From an uncultured Actinoplanes sp. (GTDB lineage: Bacteria; Actinomycetota; Actinomycetes; Mycobacteriales; Micromonosporaceae), in assembly GCA_934667465.1 (NCBI GenBank), contig CAKUMG010000364.1:1-6311 (forward strand): a DNA stretch of 6,311 nucleotides. The letters run 5' to 3'. Shown here piece by piece: positions 1 to 6,024 of this stretch. The notes beneath the pieces were generated by a model. The model was not told where the DNA came from. It did no database searches and saw only the letters and a program-made list of their open reading frames with translations. The position numbers were made by a program, and so were the translations under genes. The number at the start of each line of letters is the position of its first letter. The stretch's first letter is position 1.

Positions 1-40
1 CTTGTGCACCGCACGGCTGTCCAATGTGCGGGCGAGAAGT

Positions 41-46
41 TAACCT
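41..46 (+). promoter_or_regulatory. Candidate -10 element of a leaderless copC-like mRNA
   Basis: The hexamer TAACCT fits the actinobacterial -10 consensus TANNNT and ends six bases before the ATG at 53. Transcription would therefore begin at or next to the start codon. No Shine-Dalgarno is visible at the normal distance, which agrees with a leaderless transcript. The -35 region (CTGTCC around 17-22) is only a weak match to TTGACA. The element lies inside a small dyad, GAAG (36-39) and CTTC (45-48), that could be an operator. Inferred from sequence pattern only. Confidence 0.4.
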
Positions 47-52
47 TCAGCG

Positions 53-793
53 ATGTCTCGTAGCACGGTGCGTCGCGTCGTGGTGGTTCTGCTCGCCGGG
101 CTGCTCGCCGGCCCGGTCGTGGCGCCCGCGCCCGCGCTCGCCCACGGTGGCCTGGTCGTCTCCGACCCGCGGCAGGCCGGCACCGTCACCGAGCCGCTCG
201 CCGCGGTCTCGCTGACCTTCACCGAGAAGCCCGCGCCGTACGCGTACTTCGCCGTGATCGCGCCCGACGGCTCCCGCGTCGACAGCGGCTGGTCGAACGC
301 GCAGCCGGTGCCGCTGACCACCCCGGTCCGCGAGTTCCAGGAGATCAACGGCGTGTGGACGCCGCAGGAGTACCGGACCGGTTTCCCCGTCTCGGTCGCG
401 GTGAGCCACTGGCCGGCCCAGGGCGCGTACGTGATCAGCTACCAGAACGTGGCCTCCGACGGCGACGAGGTGGCGGGGGAGATCAGCTTCACCTGGTCCG
501 GAACGCCCGTGCCCGCCCCGGCCGGCTGGCAGGCGCCCACCGAGGGGCCGCCGCCCGAGCTGCTCGCCGCGGCCGCGGCGGCCCGGAAGCCGGCACCCGC
601 GCAGGCCGGCGCGGCCGAGCCCGACGGCGGGACGAGCGTGTGGGTCTGGCTGGTGCCCGTCCTGCTGGTGGTCGCCGCGGGGCTGGCCTACCTCACCGTA
701 CGGCCGCCGTCCTTCATCACCCGCAAGCCGTCCCCGCGCCCGGACTCCGCCGCGAAGCCCGCCTCCGGCCCGAGTGCCGAGGCGCCGAAGTAA
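53..793 (+). CDS. CopC-domain copper-binding-family protein, secreted and C-terminally membrane-anchored
   Basis: The product has 246 residues. Residues 1-30 form a signal peptide (basic SRSTVRR, hydrophobic core, cleavage at ALA|H), so the mature protein starts with His31. An N-terminal His that ligates Cu(II) is typical of the CopC/YobA family. The CopC beta-sandwich covers roughly 31-148, with the hallmark opening LVVSDPRQAGTVTEP, a LTFTEKP strand and the late segment YQNVASDGDEVAGEISF. In classical CopC that last segment carries a DGH ligand motif; here it reads DGD (136-138), so one expected His is missing. The loop at about 80-110 is longer than in small CopC proteins. A Pro/Ala-rich linker (150-193) leads to one transmembrane helix (about 196-216) and a basic, Pro-rich cytoplasmic tail. 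It likely acts outside the membrane in copper binding or delivery, but copper binding is inferred from the family. CopD, which often accompanies CopC, is not in the window. Start chosen at the ATG directly preceding the signal peptide. Confidence 0.8.
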   Translation: MSRSTVRRVVVVLLAGLLAGPVVAPAPALAHGGLVVSDPRQAGTVTEPLAAVSLTFTEKPAPYAYFAVIAPDGSRVDSGWSNAQPVPLTTPVREFQEINGVWTPQEYRTGFPVSVAVSHWPAQGAYVISYQNVASDGDEVAGEISFTWSGTPVPAPAGWQAPTEGPPPELLAAAAAARKPAPAQAGAAEPDGGTSVWVWLVPVLLVVAAGLAYLTVRPPSFITRKPSPRPDSAAKPASGPSAEAPK

Positions 794-847
794 GCAGCCC
801 GCCCGCCACCCATAGCCGCAGCCCGCCAGCCGCAGCTGCAGCCCGCC
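794..847 (+). repeat. Three direct copies of GCAGCCCGCC after the copC-like stop codon
   Basis: The decamer GCAGCCCGCC occurs exactly at 794-803, 818-827 and 838-847, starting at the first base after the TAA stop. The intervals are 24 and 20 bases, so this is an irregular cluster rather than a strict tandem array. The complementary strand has several GGG runs across 798-827 that could in principle form a G-quadruplex with one long loop. It could also simply be slippage-generated low-complexity DNA. No function can be assigned. Confidence 0.5.
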
Positions 848-886
848 GCCCGCCAACGGCCGCCGTCTGTCGGATGAACGCTTCCT

Positions 887-908
887 GACCGAGCGGTATC
901 GATCGGTC
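887..908. other. Dyad GACCGA-N10-TCGGTC in the intergenic region
   Basis: A perfect 6-base inverted repeat, GACCGA (887-892) and TCGGTC (903-908), has a 10-base centre that contains ATCGAT. It lies about 95 bases downstream of the copC-like gene and 130 bases upstream of the permease start. It could be a protein-binding site or a weak hairpin. There is no T-tract, so it does not look like a classical terminator. Confidence 0.25.
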
Positions 909-940
909 CGGTCCCCGCGCCGGAGCCCCGCGCATCGACG

Positions 941-955
941 GGTGTGCCGCGCACC
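941..955 (+). terminator. Short GC-rich hairpin, possible terminator of the copC-like transcript
   Basis: GGTGTG (941-946), loop CCG and CGCACC (950-955) form a six-pair stem with one G-U pair. It is the most compact stem between the copC-like gene and the importer operon. Actinobacteria often use hairpins without a U-tract, but the stem is short and far (about 150 bases) from the stop codon, so this is tentative. Confidence 0.2.
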
Positions 956-979
956 ACCATAGGCCCCGGGTGATCTTGG

Positions 980-988
980 TGTTACGTT
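980..988 (+). promoter_or_regulatory. Candidate extended -10 promoter for the importer operon
   Basis: TGT followed by TACGTT matches the extended -10 pattern TGN-TANNNT. No good -35 hexamer is seen 17-19 bases upstream, which is tolerable for an extended -10 promoter. The start of transcription would fall near 995 and leave a leader of about 45 bases before the GTG at 1040. It is the best -10-like match seen in the gap, but it is predicted only by pattern. Confidence 0.35.
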
Positions 989-1022
989 GTTGCACGGAGT
1001 TGGCAACAGCACCGGCTGTGCC
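986..1022 (+). promoter_or_regulatory. Two overlapping, mutually exclusive hairpins / operator-like dyad before the permease RBS
   Basis: Hairpin A pairs GTTGTTGC (986-993) with GCAACAGC (1003-1010): eight pairs including one G-U, with a 9-base loop. Its core, TGTTGC-N9-GCAACA (988-1008), is a perfect DNA dyad. Hairpin B pairs GGC (1002-1004) with GCC (1020-1022) and ACAGC (1006-1010) with GCTGT (1015-1019): a tetraloop ACCG and one bulged A. Both use 1003-1010, so only one can form at a time. Hairpin B ends four bases before the Shine-Dalgarno GGAGGGGG. Two readings are possible: a repressor operator overlapping the promoter, or an RNA switch in the leader. It does not match the cobalamin riboswitch consensus. 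Confidence 0.4.
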
Positions 1023-1025
1023 TTT

Positions 1026-1033
1026 GGAGGGGG
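1026..1033 (+). promoter_or_regulatory. Strong Shine-Dalgarno of the permease gene
   Basis: GGAGGGGG lies six bases upstream of a GTG codon at 1040. It decides the GTG start of the permease over downstream candidates, the first of which is another GTG six codons in. Confidence 0.7.
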
Positions 1034-1039
1034 ACTGCG

Positions 1040-2116
1040 GTGGCGACCGCCGTGCAGGAGCGGGACGTGCTCGGCGTCGAGGCACGCCGGCGGACGACGG
1101 TGATCTGGATGGTCGCGCTGACCGCGGCCCTGATCGTCACCGTGCTGGTCGCCGTCGGGACCGGCGCGATCGGCATCGACCCGGCCACCGTTGCGAAGAT
1201 CATCTGGCACCGGGTGACCGGCGCGGGCGAGGTGACCTGGACGCCGCCCGAGGAGGCGATCGTCTGGCAGGTCCGGCTGCCGCGGGTGCTGCTCGGCGTG
1301 CTGGTCGGCGCGGGCCTGGCCATGTGCGGCGTCGCCCTGCAGGCGATGGTCCGCAACGTGCTCGCCGACCCGTACCTGCTGGGTATCAACTCCGGCGCCT
1401 CCAGCGGTGCCGCCGCCGCGATCCTGTTCGGCGCGGGTGCGGGTTTCGGGCAGTACGCCCTGTCGCTCAGCGCGTTCCTCGGCGCGCTCGCCGCGTCGCT
1501 GCTGGTCTTCCTGATCGCGCGCTCCGGCGGGCGGATCACGTCGATCCGGCTGCTGCTGTCCGGCGTCGCGGTCGGCTACGCGCTCTATGCGACGACCAGC
1601 TTCCTGATCTTCGCGTCCGGCTCGGCCGAGGGTTCCCGCTCGGTGATGTTCTGGCTGCTCGGCTCGCTCGGGCTGGCCCGCTGGGACGCCCTGCTCACGG
1701 TGACCGCGATCATCGTGATCGGCACGATGCTCTACCTGACCATCGTCGGCCGCAAGCTCGACGTGCTCGCCGTCGGCGACGAGACCGCGCACACCCTCGG
1801 CGTCTCGCCCGACCGGTTCCGGATGCGGCTGCTGGTGATCGTGTCCCTCAGCGTCGGCGTGCTGGTCTCCGCGGCCGGCAGCATCGGCTTCGTCGGCCTG
1901 GTCGTGCCGCACCTGGCGCGCCGCATCGTCGGCGCCCCGCACGTCCGGGTCGTGCCGGTCGCCGCCCTGGTCGGCGCGATCCTGCTGGTCTGGGCCGACG
2001 TGATCGCCCGGGTGCTGCTCGCGCCGCAGGAGATCCCGATCGGCATCATCACCTCGCTGCTGGGCGCGCCCTTCCTGCTCATCCTCATCCGCCGTCTGCA
2101 CGCCGCAAGCGCATGA
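1040..2116 (+). CDS. FecCD/BtuC-family ABC importer permease
   Basis: The product (358 residues, normal for the family) is the membrane channel of a type II ABC importer for siderophores, heme, corrinoids or similar chelates. After a short cytoplasmic N-terminus and a first helix (about 21-40), the family block RLPRVLLGVLVGAGLAMCG (79-97) leads into ALQAMVRNVLADPYLLGIN and GASSGA (99-124). The coupling segment that contacts the ATPase is near 240-258 (GDETAHTLGVSPDRFR). The conserved GFVGLVVPH is at 283-291 and EIPIG at about 331-335, followed by the final helix. About ten transmembrane segments are expected. Only one permease gene is present, so the channel is presumably a homodimer as in BtuC. 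Start is GTG at 1040, supported by the Shine-Dalgarno at 1026-1033. The substrate-binding protein gene begins 26 bases after the stop. The motifs leave little doubt about the family, but none names the ligand. Confidence 0.93.
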   Translation: MATAVQERDVLGVEARRRTTVIWMVALTAALIVTVLVAVGTGAIGIDPATVAKIIWHRVTGAGEVTWTPPEEAIVWQVRLPRVLLGVLVGAGLAMCGVALQAMVRNVLADPYLLGINSGASSGAAAAILFGAGAGFGQYALSLSAFLGALAASLLVFLIARSGGRITSIRLLLSGVAVGYALYATTSFLIFASGSAEGSRSVMFWLLGSLGLARWDALLTVTAIIVIGTMLYLTIVGRKLDVLAVGDETAHTLGVSPDRFRMRLLVIVSLSVGVLVSAAGSIGFVGLVVPHLARRIVGAPHVRVVPVAALVGAILLVWADVIARVLLAPQEIPIGIITSLLGAPFLLILIRRLHAASA

Positions 2117-2142
2117 TCCCCACCATCATCAGGAGACGACCG

Positions 2143-3119
2143 ATGAAGAAGGCTGTCACCGCGGCCCTGTCCGCCACCGTTCTGCTGCTCGCCGGGTGCG
2201 GCGCGGACGGCGACGCCGGGTCCACGACCGCCGCCGGGGGCGGGGCCGGTTACCCGTACACGGTCAAGAACTGCGGTGTCGACGTGACCTTCGACAAGGC
2301 GCCCGAGCGCCTCGTGATGCTCAAGAGCGCCGCCGTGCCGTACCTGCACAGTCTCGGCGTCATGGACCGGGTCACCGCCCGCGCCGGGCAGTACCCCAAG
2401 GAGTACTACGACGCCGCGACCCTGGCCGAGCTCGACAAGATCCCGCTGCTGACCGACAAGACCGACACCAGCGGCCACCTGCAGATCTCCAAGGAGGTCG
2501 TGATCAGCCAGCAGCCCGACCTCGTGCTCGGCGAGGTCGACAACCTGTCGCGCGACACCCTGCAGGCCGTGGAGATCCCGCTGCTGGAGGAGCCGGCCCT
2601 GTGCCCCGGCTCCACCCACGTGCCGACGTTCGACGACATCTACACGCAGATGGACACCTACGGCAAGGTGTTCGGCAAGCAGGCCGAGGCCACCACCGCG
2701 GTCACCGCGCTCAAGGAGCGGATGGACAAGGTCAAGGTCACCAAGACCGACCGTACGGCCGCAGTGCTGTACCCGACCGTCGGCGGCGGCGTCACGTACG
2801 CGTACGGAAAGGCCAGCATGGCCCACCCGCAGCTGGAGGCGGCCGGCTTCACCAACGTCTTCGGCGACTCGGGCGAGCGGGTCTTCGAGGTGACCCTCGA
2901 GGAGCTGCTCGGCCGCAACCCCGACGTGATCGTGCTGCTCTACGGCGACGGCGACCCGAAGGCCGTCGAGCAGGCCCTCACCGGGCTGCCCGGCGCCGAC
3001 AAGCTCACCGCGGTCCGCAACGGCGACGTCATGACCCAGCTGTTCAACTTCACCGAGCCGCCGACCCCGCTGTCCATCGCCGGCCTCGAGAAGATCGTCG
3101 AGCGGTTCGGGTCCGGTTC

Positions 3120-3123
<4 letters not shown>
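2143..3123 (+). CDS. Lipoprotein substrate-binding protein of the FecCD-type importer (TroA/FecB-like fold)
   Basis: This 326-residue protein captures the ligand outside the membrane and delivers it to the permease. Residues 1-18 are a lipoprotein signal peptide with lipobox LAGC, so Cys19 should be lipidated. A Gly/Ala/Thr-rich linker (20-36) follows. The N-lobe starts with YPYTVKNCGVDVTFDKAPERLV (37-58 region), a standard opening for periplasmic-binding proteins of this class. The SKEVVISQQPDLVLG segment (about 116-130) is the typical end of the first lobe, and the second lobe carries HPQLEAAGFTNVF and LEELLGRNPDVIVLL. Two Cys remain in the mature domain, Cys44 and Cys154, and may form a disulfide. 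The frame is open upstream, but ATG 2143 is chosen for its AGGAGA Shine-Dalgarno (2131-2136) and the lipobox. The stop overlaps the ATPase start (ATGA). General resemblance to proposed F420-0-binding proteins of actinobacteria is noted from memory. Siderophore or corrinoid binding is equally possible. Confidence 0.9.
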
Positions 3124-3919
<796 letters not shown>

Positions 3920-3923
<4 letters not shown>

Positions 3924-4600
3924 CCGCGCAGGACACCATCAACACGTACTGGACCGGCCGGGCGCCGAGCTACGACGAGTACGTGCAGCGGCCCGAGCGT
4001 TTCCCCGCCGACCAGAAGGCGTGGTCCGGTATCTGGTCCGAGGCCCTGCCGGTGGGACCGCTCGACATCCTCGACGTCGGCACCGGCAGCGGCCAGGTCG
4101 CCATGATCCTGGCCGAACTGGGACACCGCGTCACCGGCATTGACCTGTCCGAGGGCATGCTCGAGCGCGCCCGGCACCACGCGGCCGCCCTGCCGAACCC
4201 CCCGGTCATCCAGCGGGGCGACGCCGTGGCCCCCGACTTCGAGCCGGCGAACTTCGACGCGATCACCAGCCGGTACGTGATGTGGACCCTTCGTGAGCCG
4301 GCGCAGGCCGTGGCGAACTGGGCGCGGCTGCTGCGGCCCGGCGGGCTGATCGCCGCTGTCGACAGCGCCTGGTTCCCGGGCGGGCCGGACAGCATCGGCT
4401 TCTACGGCGACGACGCCAAGGCGGCGCTGCCGCTGGCCACGGCGACGTCCATCAACGCGACCGCCGAGGTGTTCACGCGGGCGGGGCTCGCCGACGTGAC
4501 CGTCACGCCGCTGACGGCGATCTTCGAGCTGGACCGGGAGTTCGGGGTGGCGCCCGATCACGAGCACCAACTCCAGTACCTCATCACCGGGCGCGTCTGA
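3920..4600 (+). CDS. Class I SAM-dependent methyltransferase, translationally coupled to the ABC importer
   Basis: This 226-residue protein has the seven-strand Rossmann methyltransferase core. Motif I is LDVGTGSG (51-58), the acidic residue that binds the SAM ribose is Asp75 (VTGIDLSEGMLERAR), the motif III region is GDAV (101-104), the motif IV region is FDAITSRYVMWTL (113-125) and the post-motif turn is LLRPGG (138-143). The N-terminal YWTGRAPSYDEYV and aromatic-rich AWSGIWSEAL form the lid expected to cover the acceptor. No signal peptide or membrane helix is present, so it is cytoplasmic. The start ATG 3920 overlaps the ATPase stop (ATGA) and has a Shine-Dalgarno, GAAAGGG (3906-3912), inside the ATPase gene. 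Such tight coupling implies stoichiometric production with the importer, so the acceptor may be the imported ligand or a metal or metalloid it carries. The sequence resembles small-molecule methyltransferases of the UbiE/Methyltransf_11 type, whose acceptors cannot be predicted from motifs. Confidence 0.88.
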
Positions 4601-4617
4601 CTTTCCTTTGACGTCGC

Positions 4618-4673
4618 CGCCCTGGCTTTCCGGCTCGGCTTTGCGCCGTCGCCCTGGCTCTCAGGCTCAGCCT
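4618..4673. repeat. Imperfect direct repeat in the convergent gap, overlapping the protease stop
   Basis: CGCCCTGGCT begins two 24-base units, 4618-4641 and 4650-4673, that match at 20 of 24 positions with a 32-base period. The second unit includes the protease stop codon (4667-4669, minus strand). The methyltransferase and protease genes converge here with only 66 bases between stops. A bidirectional terminator would be expected, but I could not draw a convincing stem: only AGGCT-G-AGCCT on the minus strand pairs, and its loop is too small. Confidence 0.4.
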
Positions 4674-5677
4674 CGGCGGCGGCGCTTGCCTTTGTGGCCG
4701 CCCGCGCCGGCGGCGGCGACGAGCCCGATCGTGCCGAGCAGGACGACCGGGACCGCGACCCAGACCCAGATCGGCACGCCGTCGACCACGCTGCCGGCCG
4801 GCCGCGCCTCGGACTTCGCACCGGCCGCGCGGGCGACCGTGTCGCTGGGGCTCGGCTTGGGCTTCGGTGACGACTGCAGGTCCTTGCCGATGATCGACTG
4901 GATCCAGGGGACGAGGTTGTCGATCCGGCCGGCCTGGTCGGTGCTCGCGTGCGGGCACGTCGGGCCGTGGCTGACGACGCCCACGACGGTGGCGGTGCCG
5001 TCGTCGCCCTCGGTGAAGTAGGGCCCGCCGGAGTCGTGCTTGCAGGCGCTCGTGGTCTCGGCCGGAGAGGATCCCACGACCCCCATCTCCTTGCCGGTGA
5101 CCGAGACGACCTCGAAGGTGCCGGTCTGCATGCGCTTCGGCAGCTTCTTCGCCTCGCCGTCGGTCAGGCCGAACCCCGTGAGCCGCACCTCCGTGCCGAT
5201 TTTAGGCTTCTTACGGCCCAGTTTGAGCGGCGTGACCTCGAAGACGGGCTTCTTCAGCTTGGCGAGCGCGACGTCGGCGCCGCCCTTCGCCTGCTTCACG
5301 GCCACGATGTCGATGTCGTAGCCGTCGTCGCCGGTCAGATCGGTGCGCCCGATCGTCGCGATCGTCTTCCGGGCGACCGTCCGCGACACGTGCTCGCCGT
5401 TGATGTTCTTGAAGCAGTGCCCGGCGGTCAGCACCCAGCGCGGCGAGATCAGCCCGCCCGAGCAGGCGCTGTCCCGCGTGCCGCCGTCCGCGGTCGGGAT
5501 GTCGAGATCCGTGATCTTCACGGCGAACGGATACTTCCCGAGCGGCGCATCGTCACCCTGCGCAATTGCCGATGCCGGCCTACCGGCGCCTAGCACCACG
5601 GCGGCGAGCACGACCAGCCCGGCTGTCAGGGCGGTCATCACCCGGCGTGCACTGCTCGACAACGGAATGCTCCTCAT
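4667..5677 (-). CDS. Secreted chymotrypsin-fold (S1) serine protease with C-terminal membrane anchor
   Basis: The product has 336 residues. Residues 1-37 form a signal peptide (SARR, long hydrophobic core, cleavage RPASA|IAQG). The S1 domain spans about 38-264, with catalytic His87 (LTAGHC), Asp135 (ADVAL) and Ser216 (HDSGGP). Cys72-Cys88 and Cys212-Cys241 fit the conserved S1 disulfides 42-58 and 191-220. The S1-pocket position six residues before the catalytic Ser is Ser210, not Asp, so trypsin-like Lys/Arg specificity is unlikely. The usual GDSGGP is HDSGGP. A Lys/Pro/Ser linker (269-300) leads to a transmembrane helix (about 302-323) and a KRRRR tail, so the protease should stay tethered to the cell surface. 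ATG 5677 was chosen because it opens a textbook signal peptide; a GTG at 5761 would add 28 residues without signal-peptide character. The upstream GGGACGAG is a weak Shine-Dalgarno. The natural substrate is unknown. Confidence 0.88.
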   Translation of the reverse strand: MRSIPLSSSARRVMTALTAGLVVLAAVVLGAGRPASAIAQGDDAPLGKYPFAVKITDLDIPTADGGTRDSACSGGLISPRWVLTAGHCFKNINGEHVSRTVARKTIATIGRTDLTGDDGYDIDIVAVKQAKGGADVALAKLKKPVFEVTPLKLGRKKPKIGTEVRLTGFGLTDGEAKKLPKRMQTGTFEVVSVTGKEMGVVGSSPAETTSACKHDSGGPYFTEGDDGTATVVGVVSHGPTCPHASTDQAGRIDNLVPWIQSIIGKDLQSSPKPKPSPSDTVARAAGAKSEARPAGSVVDGVPIWVWVAVPVVLLGTIGLVAAAGAGGHKGKRRRRG

Positions 5678-5784
5678 CGCTCGTCCCGTCCTGTCCTGCG
5701 GCGCGCGCCAGCCTCCCCGCCCGGACCGTCCGATGTCCAGTCCAGAAAGGAGCCATTGCACGCCCCGCCCACTTTCACGGCCCG

Positions 5785-5803
5785 GACAGTAGCGAGCACT
5801 GTC
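5785..5803. promoter_or_regulatory. Perfect dyad GACAGT-N7-ACTGTC, candidate operator of the protease gene
   Basis: GACAGT (5785-5790) and ACTGTC (5798-5803) are exact inverted copies around AGCGAGC. On the minus strand the dyad contains TACTGT (5791-5786), which fits a TANNNT -10 element for the protease, with no good -35. A dyad over a -10 would suit a repressor site. It lies about 108 bases upstream of the protease ATG. The regulator is unknown. Confidence 0.3.
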
Positions 5804-5968
5804 ACCCCTGCCGGACCGTCACCATGCGCTACGAACTCGACGAATCTTGCGTCCGCCAGGTGGCCTGCAGTGACCTGGATCACCGCAGCCGGTGTATTCC
5901 GTGGCTGGGGATGCGGGTGCGGGAGGGGTGTGGCACGAATCCGTGATCAATCGGCGGGCGGTGTTCTC

Positions 5969-5974
5969 TAGCGT
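5969..5974 (+). promoter_or_regulatory. Weak candidate -10 for the right-edge secreted protein gene
   Basis: TAGCGT fits TANNNT and would place the transcript start near 5981, leaving a leader of about 44 bases. The -35 region (TGATCA near 5944-5949) matches TTGACA at only three positions. Weak evidence. Confidence 0.2.
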
Positions 5975-6011
5975 CATTCCTGCGAGCCGGGCCGGTGGCC
6001 CGGACGGGAAC

Positions 6012-6018
6012 AGGGGAG
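6012..6018 (+). promoter_or_regulatory. Shine-Dalgarno of the right-edge gene
   Basis: AGGGGAG lies six bases before the ATG at 6025. It supports that codon over the in-frame ATGs at 6031 and 6046. Confidence 0.6.
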
Positions 6019-6024
6019 CGAACG

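Larger units (their letters stand above)
5678..6024. other. Divergent intergenic region between the protease and the right-edge gene
   Basis: This stretch of 347 bases separates the protease (minus) from the secreted protein gene (plus) and should contain both promoters. Its base use is less GC-biased than its neighbours and no frame shows the strong third-position GC preference. Visible structure: CCGGACCGTC occurs twice (5721-5730 and 5811-5820), CGGAC-C-GTCCG (5722-5732) is a tiny palindrome, and a larger perfect dyad sits at 5785-5803. No convincing gene is seen. Confidence 0.6.

Noticed and set aside
24..215. Small plus-strand frame overlapping the CopC-like start
   Set aside because: Out of frame with the CopC domain, Arg/Pro/Ser-rich, and ends inside the gene without any motif.
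794..1039. Cobalamin riboswitch ahead of a BtuC-like permease
   Set aside because: Expected for a corrinoid importer, but the B12-box (GCCACTG and the AGCCAGGAGACC-type end) and the other conserved segments are absent, and the predicted leader is far too short.
47..2101. 684-codon open frame on the minus strand
   Set aside because: It is antisense to the CopC-like and permease genes, and its Arg/Asp/Gly-rich composition is typical of a shadow frame in GC-rich DNA. It has no domain motif, and the plus-strand genes carry clear family motifs.
970..2142. In-frame upstream extension of the substrate-binding protein
   Set aside because: The frame is open but overlaps the permease gene throughout. 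The translation is Arg-rich nonsense, and ATG 2143 has a Shine-Dalgarno and a lipoprotein signal peptide.
5678..5761. 28-residue N-terminal extension of the protease from GTG 5761
   Set aside because: It would push the signal peptide inward behind an Arg/Gly-rich segment, and the ATG at 5677 gives a normal signal peptide.
5674..5883. 69-codon minus-strand frame ending in an ATGA overlap with the protease start
   Set aside because: The overlap looks like translational coupling, but third positions are only about two-thirds G or C against over 90% in the neighbours. There is no Shine-Dalgarno at its GTG and no recognisable motif. More likely leader and promoter DNA.
5756..5971. 71-codon plus-strand frame with TTG start behind AAAGGAG
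   Set aside because: The spacing to TTG is only three bases, codon use is unlike real genes here, the product has no recognisable feature, and the frame covers the dyad region.
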